Positions 31,671 to 40,138 are shown, counted from the stretch's first letter. The stretch: DNA of 64,000 nt from Viridibacillus soli (GCF_016612995.1 NZ_JAEOAH010000012.1:19430-83429), one strand, 5' to 3'. Numbers and translations: made by a program. Notes: generated by a model from the letters alone, not told the origin.

Positions 31671-31850
31671 TTATCCACCACCATTTGTATATCTATTATC
31701 ACCCATCAAATAATTTGTACTATCACCAGATTTTGCATTAGGATGAGTAGTTATGTTTGGATTATTTTTGAATTTCTTTCTCTTCAAGTCAACAAATAAA
31801 GCTAAACCTAAAGCAAATACTATAACTAAGATTGCAAATAACCAGAACAT
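31671..31850 (-). CDS. Small membrane protein
   Basis: A 59-aa protein: one N-terminal membrane helix (MFWLFAILVIVFALGLALFV), a basic stop-transfer DLKRKKFK, and a polar asparagine-rich tail ending in a GGG. The ATG at 31850 fits the weak AAAGATGTG RBS better than the GTG at 31859. The family is not recognised; a membrane anchor with the tail in the cytoplasm is likely. Confidence 0.55.
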   Translation of the reverse strand: MFWLFAILVIVFALGLALFVDLKRKKFKNNPNITTHPNAKSGDSTNYLMGDNRYTNGGG

Positions 31851-32042
31851 ATTAATCACATCTTTCTTTACACAAATTTTATAAGCCTTTAAAATTAGGG
31901 TGGTTTCTATATTGGGATAGGTAGTGGGGGAGCTCTGAGAAAGCTAAGTCACTTCCCACCGTTTGCGCAAAATACTGTATTCTTCTATATTTATGTTAAA
32001 AATTATAAAGGTGACTAGGAGATTAAAGGAAAAACAGTGTAG

Positions 32043-32492
32043 CTACTTCTTTTCATGTACCTTTACGTAAACACTGCCAAATAATTTGTCATCAAAATAA
32101 GCATCCAACTTCCACATACCACTTTTCGGTAGTGACATATTCGTTGGTAAACTCATATCGGCTCCATTAAGTGGTGAAACATCATTTCCATCCCCTCCAA
32201 ATAACGTGATGGAATCCCCACCTGTTTCATGTGTAGCTATTACTTTTAAAGGGTGTTCCAGCTCTTCTTTCGTTCCCCAGAAATGCCACATATACTTGTG
32301 GACTTTATCTGGATAAAACTTAATTACCTCACTATCATCATATATAAAACCTAGACGTCCTTCTTCACCAATCATCGTATAGTTTCCAGATTCAAATAAT
32401 GGGCTTTCTTTCCACCCCTCCTCTTGATTACAACCGATAACAGTAAAAGAAGTAATGATTGTAAAGATCAAAATCAAACACTTTTTTAGCAT
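32043..32492 (-). CDS. DUF4871-type lipoprotein
   Basis: A 149-aa lipoprotein. The signal peptide MLKKCLILIFTIITSFTVIG ends at a lipobox cysteine (VIGC). The mature part has ESGNYTMIGEEGRLGFIYDD, KYMWHFWGT and LPKSGMWKLDAYFDDKLFGS, which I recognise as the DUF4871 pattern of Bacillus lipoproteins; its function is unknown. The frame extends upstream to 32600, but GGAAGGTGGG places the start at 32492. It is divergent from the LRR gene. Confidence 0.75.
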   Translation of the reverse strand: MLKKCLILIFTIITSFTVIGCNQEEGWKESPLFESGNYTMIGEEGRLGFIYDDSEVIKFYPDKVHKYMWHFWGTKEELEHPLKVIATHETGGDSITLFGGDGNDVSPLNGADMSLPTNMSLPKSGMWKLDAYFDDKLFGSVYVKVHEKK

Positions 32493-32697
32493 GAATATCC
32501 CACCTTCCATGGACTTATTAAAGTATTCGGCTACAAGAATGAAAATCCTTTTAAAATTTTTTATCCGTCTATACTTTATAAAAATTCTCTGGAAGAACAA
32601 GATAAAGGTGATTTACTTTTTAAATTAATAGGATATATTTATTGGTAGGCAAATTAAATCTATCTTGATGAATAGCTAATTAAAAGGAGGAAATTAA

Positions 32698-33549
32698 ATG
32701 AAAATCAGCTTACCCCACGCTAAGTTAAATTCGTTACCAAACATAAACTTTATTTTGAATGAGATTATAGATATAAATCTTTTTGATAATCGTTTTAGAG
32801 GAATTCCAGAAGAAATCTATAAAATGAACAATTTAAAGGTGTTAAATATTTCAGCTAATGAGATTGAAAATATTTCAGCTAATATAAAAAATTTAAAAGA
32901 ACTTAAAATGATGGACTTAGGACACAATCAGATTGAAATAATCCCATCAGAAATAGAATTTCTTGTGAATTTAGAGGATTATTTATATCTTCACAACAAT
33001 AAATTCGAAGAGGTCCCTCCCGAAATTAAAAGCTTAAAAAAATTAAAATACTTAAATCTAAGTGATAATAAATTGCGTGAATTACCTAGAGAAATAGGTG
33101 AATTAACGAATCTAATCGAGTTGCGCTTAATGAATAACAAACTTAGTATGATACCAGAGAGCTTTAGCATGTTAGCCAATATTAAAGAGCTCCATCTAAA
33201 AAATAATAAACTAACCACTTTACCAGAAATATTTGAAAATTTAACATTATTAAGAGTGCTGGATATAGAAGAAAATCAATTAATACAAGTGCCGAATTCA
33301 CTCAACAATTGTAAAAAGTTAAGACGTTTGAATTTGAGAAATAATGAATTGACTACGTTACCTGATGGAATAGGAAAGCTAGTAAACTTACTAGAATTAG
33401 ATTTAAGGAGTAATCAATTGATTGAATTGCCTGAGTCTTTGATGGAGATTGAAGGATTAGAACGCTTAGATTTAAGGTGGAATCATAACTTGAAAATACC
33501 AAAATGGTTAGAGAAAGTAGAAGAAAGAGGCTGCATAGTCTACTTGTGA
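32698..33549 (+). CDS. Cytoplasmic leucine-rich-repeat protein
   Basis: A 283-aa protein made almost entirely of about ten leucine-rich repeats of 23 residues with consensus LxxLxLxxNxLxxLPxxIxxLxx (for example LKYLNLSDNKLRELPREIGE). There is no signal peptide, membrane helix or cell-wall anchor, so it should stay in the cytoplasm, unlike secreted internalins. The repeat type resembles Ras-group LRRs (PIRL, Shoc2). A GGAGG RBS precedes the ATG. It is monocistronic, between a lipoprotein gene and a tandem repeat array. The role is unknown; protein-protein binding is the only safe inference. Confidence 0.85.
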   Translation: MKISLPHAKLNSLPNINFILNEIIDINLFDNRFRGIPEEIYKMNNLKVLNISANEIENISANIKNLKELKMMDLGHNQIEIIPSEIEFLVNLEDYLYLHNNKFEEVPPEIKSLKKLKYLNLSDNKLRELPREIGELTNLIELRLMNNKLSMIPESFSMLANIKELHLKNNKLTTLPEIFENLTLLRVLDIEENQLIQVPNSLNNCKKLRRLNLRNNELTTLPDGIGKLVNLLELDLRSNQLIELPESLMEIEGLERLDLRWNHNLKIPKWLEKVEERGCIVYL

Positions 33550-33563
33550 CACTGGATTTCTCA

Positions 33564-33661
33564 AAGTTGCTAGTAAAGTGCCGAGAGTTGCTGGTAAATC
33601 ATGAAAAGTTGCTGGTAAAGTACCCAAAGTTGCCAGTAAAACCTCAAAGGTTGCCAGTAAA
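33564..33661 (+). repeat. Five tandem copies of a 21-bp repeat
   Basis: The core AGTTGCYRGTAAA recurs with an exact 21-nt period: TTG at 33567, 33588, 33609, 33630 and 33651. The third of each unit between cores is variable. Because 21 is a multiple of three, the unit encodes a heptad in one frame (KLLVKxx / KLPVKxx). It begins 14 nt after the LRR stop. Confidence 0.85.
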
Positions 33662-33685
33662 CTCACAATCCATGTATTTAAACAA

Positions 33686-33737
33686 CTAAAAAAGCATCTC
33701 CACCGGAATAATGATCTCCCTGGAAATGCTTTTTGTG
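33686..33737. terminator. Bidirectional hairpin terminator
   Basis: AAAAGCATCTCCA / TGGAAATGCTTTT stem (one wobble) with T/A runs on both sides. It overlaps the 3' end of the minus-strand small-protein gene. Confidence 0.7.
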
Positions 33738-33922
33738 TTTATGAAATTGAACTTGTAGCTTATCTTTTTGTGTTTATGAAATTGAACTTGTAGCTTATCT
33801 TTTTTTGTTTTCGTCAATCGAGTGTGTGTGCTGAATGTTACTTCACCGCGATGTGTTGTGACGTCCTTACCTAAATTGCGTAATACATGCTTTCTACGGC
33901 GTTTTGCTTTTGACATAGCCAT
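33686..33922 (-). CDS. Small basic protein with altered C-terminus
   Basis: A 78-aa protein starting at the ATG 33922 after AGAAGGAG. The first ~50 residues are basic and look conserved: MAMSKAKRRRKHVLRNLGKD and EVTFSTHTRLTKTKKDKL. They resemble short YqkK-like proteins of Bacillales of unknown role. A perfect 35-bp tandem duplication (33731-33800) shifts the frame, so the end now reads HKKISYKFNF... Without the second copy it would read HKKHFQGDHYSGGDAF, which looks more like a natural C-terminus. The gene is probably damaged but still translated. Confidence 0.6.
   Translation of the reverse strand: MAMSKAKRRRKHVLRNLGKDVTTHRGEVTFSTHTRLTKTKKDKLQVQFHKHKKISYKFNFINTKSISREIIIPVEMLF
33731..33800. 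repeat. Perfect 35-bp tandem duplication
   Basis: Positions 33731-33765 and 33766-33800 are identical (beginning TTTTGTGTTTATGAAATTG). The perfect identity and the coding disruption suggest a recent event. Confidence 0.95.
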
Positions 33923-33983
33923 GAATATCACTCCTTCTATCATTTGCTTACAGCATACACTATACGAGCTATAGAAGCAATTA

Positions 33984-34018
33984 TAAAAGCCATCTGACAA
34001 TTCATCAGATGGCTTTTG
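33984..34018 (-). terminator. Terminator of dctA
   Basis: AAAAGCCATCTGA / TCAGATGGCTTTT hairpin just downstream of the minus-strand dctA stop. Confidence 0.85.
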
Positions 34019-34032
34019 TATGTGGAACGATT

Positions 34033-35307
34033 TTATATTGCAGGAGCTTCTTTTGCGGCAGCTTCTTCAAGCGCTTTATTTTGAGCACCGGTTGGATCGA
34101 ATTCATTTTCTGATTTCGCTACGATTACAGTTGCAACCCCGTTACCGATTAGGTTTGTTACAGCACGCGCTTCAGACATAAAGCGGTCAACACCGATTAG
34201 TAAAGCAATTCCTTCAACAGGAATCATCGGGAAGGCAGCTAATGTTGCAGCTAGGGTAATGAAACCTGATCCTGTAACACCCGCAGCACCTTTAGAAGTT
34301 AGCATTAAAACACCAAGTAACGTCAGTTGTTGCCAGATTGATAGAGGTACATCATACGCTTGAGCGATGAACATAGCAGCCATCGATAAGTATATGGAAG
34401 TACCATCAAGGTTAAAGGAATACCCCGTTGGTACAACTAATCCAACAACTTGTTTAGAACATCCGTAGTTTTCAAGTTTACGCATCATAGATGGTAGGGC
34501 AGATTCAGAAGATGAAGTACCTACTACAAGGAAAATTTCATCTTTAATGTAGGCAATAAATTTGAAAATATTGAAGCCATAATATCTAGCGATAGCACCT
34601 AAGATTAAGACGATAAATAAGAACATTGTAATATACACAGCTAACATTAACTTACCTAATGACCATAATGAACCAAGACCAAAGTTACCAATTGTGTAAG
34701 CCATGGCACCAAATGCACCGATAGGCGATAATTTCATAACCATACCGATGATCTTGAAGAAAATTTCTGATGTTTGTTCAAATAATTTAATAACAGGTTT
34801 TGAAGCATCTCCAAGGGAAGCCGATGCGACACCGAATAATATGGCACAGAATAGAACGGGTAGTAATTGTCCAGCAGCAAGTGAGCCGAAGAAGTTATCC
34901 GGAATAATACTCATGATAAAGCCCATTAAACCGTCGCTTTCAGCAGCAGCAGAAGTATAAGCTGAAACATCTCCACCTTTAGCAGCAGAAGTATCTAACC
35001 CTTTACCAGGTTGTACGATATGAACAACTAGTAAACCAATGGCTAAAGCGAACGTTGATACAACTTCGAAGTAAATTAATGCTTTGCCTCCGATTTTACC
35101 AACCTTTTTCAAATCGCCCATACTACCAATCCCAATTACTACTGTCAGGAAAATAATTGGTGCAATTAACATCTTAATCATTTTGATGAAAATATCTGCT
35201 AATACTTTTAATTTCGCTCCAAACTCTGGGAATATGGCTCCTACGACAATACCAAGAATAATGGCGATAATAACTTGTACGGTTAAATTTTTTAAGTTAA
35301 TTTTCAA
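34033..35307 (-). CDS. dctA: C4-dicarboxylate:cation symporter (DAACS family)
   Basis: A 424-aa transporter for succinate, fumarate and malate (DctP in B. subtilis naming). It shows the family landmarks: the serine-rich re-entrant loop GTSSSESALPSMM, the NLDGTS motif in GYSFNLDGTSIY, the second hairpin SKGAAGVTGSGF, and GVDRFMSEARAVTNLIGN. The start is a TTG after AGAAGG. It is probably controlled by the DctSR system encoded 2.4 kb away, and a cre-like site lies upstream. A 3' fragment of a second copy lies at about 36268-36436. Confidence 0.93.
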   Translation of the reverse strand: MKINLKNLTVQVIIAIILGIVVGAIFPEFGAKLKVLADIFIKMIKMLIAPIIFLTVVIGIGSMGDLKKVGKIGGKALIYFEVVSTFALAIGLLVVHIVQPGKGLDTSAAKGGDVSAYTSAAAESDGLMGFIMSIIPDNFFGSLAAGQLLPVLFCAILFGVASASLGDASKPVIKLFEQTSEIFFKIIGMVMKLSPIGAFGAMAYTIGNFGLGSLWSLGKLMLAVYITMFLFIVLILGAIARYYGFNIFKFIAYIKDEIFLVVGTSSSESALPSMMRKLENYGCSKQVVGLVVPTGYSFNLDGTSIYLSMAAMFIAQAYDVPLSIWQQLTLLGVLMLTSKGAAGVTGSGFITLAATLAAFPMIPVEGIALLIGVDRFMSEARAVTNLIGNGVATVIVAKSENEFDPTGAQNKALEEAAAKEAPAI

Positions 35308-35370
35308 CTGTGTACCTTCTTTCTGTTATGTGTTTTGATATCGCTTTCATTGCTATCATCATAAATGCTA

Positions 35371-35384
35371 GGAAAACGTTTTCA
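35371..35384 (-). promoter_or_regulatory. cre-like CcpA site upstream of dctA
   Basis: The minus strand reads TGAAAACGTTTTCC, matching the cre consensus TGWAANCGNTNWCA at all but the last base. It is 64 nt before the dctA start, consistent with catabolite repression. Confidence 0.7.
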
Positions 35385-35403
35385 TATATTTTGGTGATAA
35401 TGT

Positions 35404-35427
35404 TCTTTTTGGTCTTTTTGGTCTTTC
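35404..35427 (-). promoter_or_regulatory. Direct repeats upstream of dctA, possible DctR site
   Basis: The minus strand carries AAAGACCAAAAAGACCAAAAAG: two AAAGACCAA units with a 9-nt period. Tandem half-sites are typical of response-regulator binding, and DctR is the obvious candidate. Confidence 0.4.
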
Positions 35428-35752
35428 GGTTGTTAGATCGCCAAAACATAGGTAAAACAAGGGGTTAAGTGTATATAGAATAAACAAAGACATAAATTTA
35501 TTTTTATATTACAGAGAATAAAAATCATTATGTACTAGTACAGTTATATCTTTCTACTGCAGTTTTGAAATGAAATTTGATCAAAAATAGAACTTTAACT
35601 TGAATTTCATGGAAATGGGAGGAGTGTAAGGAAGATATATCAATTAAACATGTTCAGCCAAATTTTTTAGTTACGAGGAAGGAAATTTGAACTTTGAAGT
35701 CATTCGAAACATATGGTATTAGAGAAGAATGTTCGAGAGGTGACTAGATACA
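35428..35752. other. Spacer between dctA and the next gene
   Basis: AT-rich; no gene or strong hairpin seen. It presumably holds the dctA promoter and that of the divergent plus-strand gene. Confidence 0.4.
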
Positions 35753-36178
35753 TTGCCTAATCAAATCGTTTTATCATTTATGTCAGGTTTGCAGCCTGAA
35801 ACCCCAAAACAAGCTGTAGAAATATGGATATTAGGTGTAAAGAATCGAAGTGGCGCTGTTCAGTATGCTTTACTTTCGCCAACGCTACAAAAATATACAC
35901 GAAAGCAATTTGAAGAAGCGGGTTGGGTGACAGGTCAATCAAGCCCGTGGGTTGATCACGTTCATTTTGTAAAAAAAAATAAAATTAGTGATACAAATGT
36001 ACAGTATACAATTGCATATGATCTCCTCACTTCATATGCAAACTTTGGTACATGGTATAAAGTTATTACAGTAGAAAAGAATCCGGAACCATCTAGAACA
36101 AACTGGTTTATCACTAAAATACTAACAAAATATAACCAAGAAGAAGCTTTTACTCCCGCTGAAACGATCATTAAATAA
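35753..36178 (+). CDS. Conserved hypothetical protein
   Basis: A 141-aa protein starting at a TTG about ten nt after GAGAGGTG. Segments such as ETPKQAVEIWILGVKNRSGA, VQYALLSPTLQKY, WVTGQSSPWVDHVHFV and NWFITKI recall the NTF2-like extracellular domains found in some Bacillus lipoproteins and at the ends of M56 peptidases. No signal peptide is present in this reading, so it may have lost its N-terminus. The function is unknown. Confidence 0.5.
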   Translation: MPNQIVLSFMSGLQPETPKQAVEIWILGVKNRSGAVQYALLSPTLQKYTRKQFEEAGWVTGQSSPWVDHVHFVKKNKISDTNVQYTIAYDLLTSYANFGTWYKVITVEKNPEPSRTNWFITKILTKYNQEEAFTPAETIIK

Positions 36179-36267
36179 CGGTTAGTTGAGGAGTAAGAAA
36201 TTTGTTAACTAACAAAAAAGCCACCTGAGATAAACTCAATTGGCTAGATATGAAATTTGTATATTAT

Positions 36268-36436
36268 TTAATTTGTAGTATGCTCGGAATCTATTGCCCG
36301 ATTATGAGCACCGGTTGAATCGAATTCATTTTCCATTTTCGCTACAACAAATGTAGCAACAGAGTTTCCGATAATATTAGTAAGAGCACGCGCTTCACTC
36401 AAAAAGCTAGTAGGGCAGTCCCTTCAATACCCGCAG
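36268..36436 (-). pseudogene. 3'-terminal remnant of a second dctA-like gene
   Basis: The minus strand reads [14 protein letters not shown], then [20 protein letters not shown] and [16 protein letters not shown], closely matching the last ~65 residues of DctA encoded at 34033-34200, with an internal deletion. It lies directly downstream of dctB, where dctP would lie if dctB and dctP were once one operon. Confidence 0.85.
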
Positions 36437-36451
36437 TCATATAAAGGCATA

Positions 36452-36482
36452 AGAAAAAGCCGTGGTAAAAACCACGACTTAA
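36452..36482 (-). terminator. Terminator of dctB
   Basis: Minus-strand hairpin AAGTCGTGG / CCACGGCTT followed by a T run. Confidence 0.75.
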
Positions 36483-36535
36483 AAAAACTATAATACACAA
36501 AGAATAAAACTCATTTTACAGCAGTGCTAACGTTG

Positions 36536-37585
36536 TTATTTACTGTTTATTTCTTTTTCGATTTCCTGTAAGAAGGTTTCACTTACTTGTTTGCGATAAT
36601 AATTGTAAATGGGTTTGAAAAGCTTTTGCCATCTTTGCTGTTCTGCTTTCGTAAGTGTTTCAATTTGAACATCAGGTAGTTGCTCTAAGCCTTTTAAATT
36701 ATCGTCATTCATTTGTTTCGAATGTTCGAAATTCCAAGCTGTGGCCTCATCGATCGCTTCTAGTACATCTTCCTGTAAGTCTGAGGGCAAGCTATTATAA
36801 AAATCTTCATTCATCATCACCGCATAGCCTAGCACACCATGATTTGTAATCGTTAAGCTCTTTTGTAAATTATAAAAGCCTTTTGAGTAAATATTCGAGA
36901 TCGTATTTTCCTGTGCATCAAGCTCTTTATTTTCTAAACCTGTATACACTTCATCAAAGGACGTTGCAACAGGGTTTGCATGAAGTAATGTAAATTGTTG
37001 CTGCAATACTTTACTTGGCATAGCACGTATTTTCAGCCCTTGAAAATCTTCAACTTTGAGTAGAGGATCGCCATCCGTTAACATTTGTTTAAAGCCATTA
37101 TTCCAAAAAGCTAAACCTTTTATATTAAAGCGGCTTAGCTGATTGAGCAACTGCTCCCCAAAAGGTCCTGTCAAAACTCGTTCTACATCATCCTCTGTAT
37201 GAAATAAATACGGTAAATCAAGCACCTGCCATGTTGGCAGGGTTTTCGTCATTTTAGAAAATGTCGGTGCAATCATCTCCACATCGCCATGTTCCAAGGC
37301 ATCAAGCTCATTATTATCATTATAAAGCATGCCGTTTGGATAAATAACAACCCGAATGCGACCATCTGTTTTCCCCTCTAAAAGCTCAGCAAATTTAATT
37401 GCAGTCTGTCCTTTAGGTGTATCTTCTGCAACAACATGGCTAAAATTGATAACAATTTGGTCATTTAAACCACCTTGTTCTTCATCTATCGGTAAGGAGG
37501 AATCTAGCCAAAATTGTTGCTGATAACCTATTATGCCAATTAGCACTACTAAAGTGATACAAGCTGTAGTAATATATAAGCGCAT
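36536..37585 (-). CDS. dctB: C4-dicarboxylate-binding protein (DctP/TRAP solute-receptor family)
   Basis: A 349-aa extracytoplasmic receptor with an uncleaved or signal-type N-terminal helix (LYITTACITLVVLIGIIGY). The family pattern is clear: INFSHVVAEDTPKGQTAIKF, the arginine motif LKIRAMPSKV, and NPVATSFDEVYTGLENKELDAQENT. In B. subtilis DctB is a sensor partner of DctS rather than part of a TRAP transporter, and no TRAP permease is encoded here either. It is divergent from dctSR with a 97-nt spacer. Confidence 0.88.
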   Translation of the reverse strand: MRLYITTACITLVVLIGIIGYQQQFWLDSSLPIDEEQGGLNDQIVINFSHVVAEDTPKGQTAIKFAELLEGKTDGRIRVVIYPNGMLYNDNNELDALEHGDVEMIAPTFSKMTKTLPTWQVLDLPYLFHTEDDVERVLTGPFGEQLLNQLSRFNIKGLAFWNNGFKQMLTDGDPLLKVEDFQGLKIRAMPSKVLQQQFTLLHANPVATSFDEVYTGLENKELDAQENTISNIYSKGFYNLQKSLTITNHGVLGYAVMMNEDFYNSLPSDLQEDVLEAIDEATAWNFEHSKQMNDDNLKGLEQLPDVQIETLTKAEQQRWQKLFKPIYNYYRKQVSETFLQEIEKEINSK

Positions 37586-37682
37586 TTATATACTCCATCA
37601 TATTCTGTCATTTTCTATACATTCTAACATAGTTTCTAATGTTACAATGTAATCATTCTATAAAAGATCCAGGGGGTGCGCG

Positions 37683-39278
37683 ATGAAAAATAAACAATTA
37701 TCGATGAACGGCAAAATTATGTCGCTCACCTTTTTCATCATCGTTTTTTCATTTTTAGTTGCAGGAATTTTCGTACTCGGAAATATTATGAACACAAAAG
37801 AAAAAGAGCTAGGCGCTCAGGCGATGTTGATAGCGAGAACAGTCGGTAAGTTACCGGAAGTACGAGAGCAGCTCGGTTCAGAAGAGACGATTGCTAAAAG
37901 GTCAGCTACAATCAATCAAACAGTTGAAGGCATTCGTGTCATTAACAAAGCAGATTATATTGTTGTGTTAGATATGGATCATAGACGATTGTCCCATCCT
38001 GTTAAAAGTATGATAGGACAAACCTCAAGTACAGTCGATGAAAATCCGGCATTCGTTGAACATTACTATAATTCTATTGCAAAAGGTGAACTCGGTAATG
38101 TTGTGCGTGCATTTGTCCCCGTAATGAATGAGAAGCACAAACAAATTGGCGTTGTAGTAGTAGGCTATAGTTTACCAACTGTTCTTGAAATCATAAAAAG
38201 CATTCGTAATGAGATTATTATCGCCACGATGCTAAGTCTAATTTTTGGTGCATGGGGTGCATGGGTGTTAGGCCGCCATATGAAAAAGCAAATGTTCGGC
38301 TTAGAGCCACATGAAATTGCCAAACTTTATGTGGAACGAACGGAGACATTTAATGCCATGCATGAAGGAATTATTGCCATTGATAATGAGTTTACTGTAA
38401 CGATTTTCAACAATAAAGCACGGCAAATTCTTGGTGTAGACGAGGATGACCTCATTGGAAAAAAAATCCACCATATTTTGCCCGACACACGTTTGCCAGA
38501 AATACTTGATTACAACAAACCAATTTACAATAAAGAGCTCTTCATTAATCATCATAGTATTATGAGTAATCGCGTGCCAATAGAAGTCAATAACGAAACG
38601 GTTGGGGCGATTGCCATATTCCAGGACCGTACAGAAGTGAAGAAACTTGCTGAGGAATTAACGGGTGTTAAAGAATTCGTACAAGCGCTACGTATTCAAA
38701 ATCATGAGCATAAAAACAAAATGCATACAATTGCAGGATTATTGCAACTTGGCCACTATGATCAAGCACTCGACTACATTGTCAAAGTGAAAGAACAACA
38801 AGAAGGTATTACTAACTTTTTAGATGAACGGATAAAAAATCAAAATATTTCCGGCTTATTATTAAGTAAAATTAATCACGGTAAAGAGCTCGGCATTCAC
38901 GTTGAAATTGATATGAATAGCCAGTTATCCTACTTACCAGAAAAACTTGGCTTCAATGATTTTGTTATCCTCATTGGTAATCTCATCGAAAATGCCTTTG
39001 ATGCACTGCAAAATATAGAGCGGGATGAAAAAACGGTCCTAATTAGTATCGATCAAGACGAACATTCCTTATCCATTTTAGTAGAAGATAACGGAACGGG
39101 CATCTCGAAAGATAGTCTTGATCATATTTTTCAAAATGGTTATACAACAAAAGCTCAAAAAAATCACGGTATCGGGTTATACTTAATTGAAGATATAGTG
39201 AAAAAGGGAGACGGAACAATTGAGGTCTCCAGTACCCCTGGTGAAGGTACGAGCTTTTTCATCACTTTTTATTTATAA
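37683..39278 (+). CDS. dctS: Sensor histidine kinase for C4-dicarboxylates
   Basis: A 531-aa DcuS/CitA-type kinase. The first helix (residues about 13-33) and second helix (about 176-198) enclose a PASC-type periplasmic sensor with RVINKADYIVVLDMDHRRLSHP. A cytoplasmic PAS follows (NAMHEGIIAIDNEFTV). The H-box is QNHEHKNKMHTIAGLLQLG, and the HATPase part has NLIENAFDAL, EDNGTGIS and GIGLYLI. The RBS is AGGGGGTG. It lies upstream of dctR (14-nt gap) and opposite dctB, as in the bacillar dctBSR set. Confidence 0.92.
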   Translation: MKNKQLSMNGKIMSLTFFIIVFSFLVAGIFVLGNIMNTKEKELGAQAMLIARTVGKLPEVREQLGSEETIAKRSATINQTVEGIRVINKADYIVVLDMDHRRLSHPVKSMIGQTSSTVDENPAFVEHYYNSIAKGELGNVVRAFVPVMNEKHKQIGVVVVGYSLPTVLEIIKSIRNEIIIATMLSLIFGAWGAWVLGRHMKKQMFGLEPHEIAKLYVERTETFNAMHEGIIAIDNEFTVTIFNNKARQILGVDEDDLIGKKIHHILPDTRLPEILDYNKPIYNKELFINHHSIMSNRVPIEVNNETVGAIAIFQDRTEVKKLAEELTGVKEFVQALRIQNHEHKNKMHTIAGLLQLGHYDQALDYIVKVKEQQEGITNFLDERIKNQNISGLLLSKINHGKELGIHVEIDMNSQLSYLPEKLGFNDFVILIGNLIENAFDALQNIERDEKTVLISIDQDEHSLSILVEDNGTGISKDSLDHIFQNGYTTKAQKNHGIGLYLIEDIVKKGDGTIEVSSTPGEGTSFFITFYL

Positions 39279-39292
39279 AGGAGCTATAGTTA

Positions 39293-39976
39293 ATGCTACC
39301 CATTTCAGTGTTATTAGTAGAAGATGATCCAATGGTACGCCAAGTGAATCGTCAATTTATAGAGCGCGTCAAAGGATTTCGCATCGTCGGTACCGCAGGA
39401 AACGGTATTGAAGGGATGAAGCAAATCAACCAATTAAAGCCAGATTTGGTCGTCATGGATATTTTCATGCCAAAACAAGACGGTATTAAAACACTGCAAA
39501 AGCTTCGTGAAAGCGATACAAAAGTAGATGTCATTACGGTGACAGCTGCCAATGATATGAAAACGATTCAGCATGTGTTACAGCTCGGCGTATTTGACTA
39601 CATCATGAAGCCATTTACATATGAGCGCATTAAACACACGCTTGAAAACTACATGCATTTTAAAGAAAAAGTAGCAGAGAAAAATGAGCTGACACAACGA
39701 GAGCTTGATGAACTATTACATCATCAGCAAAGCACTATAAAAGAGCCGGGTAATTTACCAAAAGGGTTAAACGGCTCAACATTAGAGAAAATCGTCACTT
39801 ATATTAAAAAGCAAGAAGCAGCCATTTCCGCTGAAGAAGTTGCCAATGGTGTCGGTTTAGCCCGTGTCACAGCACGCCGCTATCTAGATTATTTAGAAAA
39901 ACAGCAAAAGGTAGTCATCGATATCCAATACGGCGGCGTTGGTCGACCAGTTAACCAATATCGAATCATTCATTAA
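39293..39976 (+). CDS. dctR: Response regulator of the CitB/DctR family
   Basis: A 227-aa regulator. The receiver domain has the acidic pair VEDDP, the phospho-acceptor aspartate in DLVVMDIFMPKQDG, the threonine in VITVTAAND, and lysine in IMKPF. The C-terminal domain is a winged helix (SAEEVANGVGLARVTARRYLDYL). It should switch on dctA in response to DctS. AAGGAG precedes the ATG. Confidence 0.92.
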   Translation: MLPISVLLVEDDPMVRQVNRQFIERVKGFRIVGTAGNGIEGMKQINQLKPDLVVMDIFMPKQDGIKTLQKLRESDTKVDVITVTAANDMKTIQHVLQLGVFDYIMKPFTYERIKHTLENYMHFKEKVAEKNELTQRELDELLHHQQSTIKEPGNLPKGLNGSTLEKIVTYIKKQEAAISAEEVANGVGLARVTARRYLDYLEKQQKVVIDIQYGGVGRPVNQYRIIH

Positions 39977-40073
39977 TACAGCTGGTTGTAAGAAGACAGA
40001 ATCCCAAAACCAATAAATCGTTAGCTAACACTCTATCAACTAATTCTTTGAAAAGTTTTAATATTTTTAGACA

Positions 40074-40109
40074 ACAAAAAAGGACAACATTTATGTTGTC
40101 TTTTTTACT
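40074..40109. terminator. Terminator between dctR and the convergent gene
   Basis: AAAAAGGACAACAT / ATGTTGTCTTTTTT hairpin with a minimal loop. Confidence 0.85.
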
Positions 40110-40138
40110 TTTTTTGGATTTCGTCAGTCTAAATTTGA

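Noticed and set aside
31900..32042. GTGGGGGAG ... CTTCCCAC hairpin at about 31926-31961 as a riboswitch
   Set aside because: Only one short imperfect stem, with no known aptamer core and no suitable gene downstream.
32043..33549. LRR protein plus lipoprotein as a toxin or defence pair
   Set aside because: The genes are divergent, the lipoprotein is a common DUF4871 type, and no effector domain is visible.
33564..33661. CRISPR-like array
   Set aside because: The units are only 21 bp with a degenerate 13-bp core, no true spacers and no cas genes.
33504..33689. Plus-strand 61-aa frame across the 21-bp repeats
   Set aside because: It starts inside the LRR gene without an RBS and exists because the repeat period is a multiple of three.
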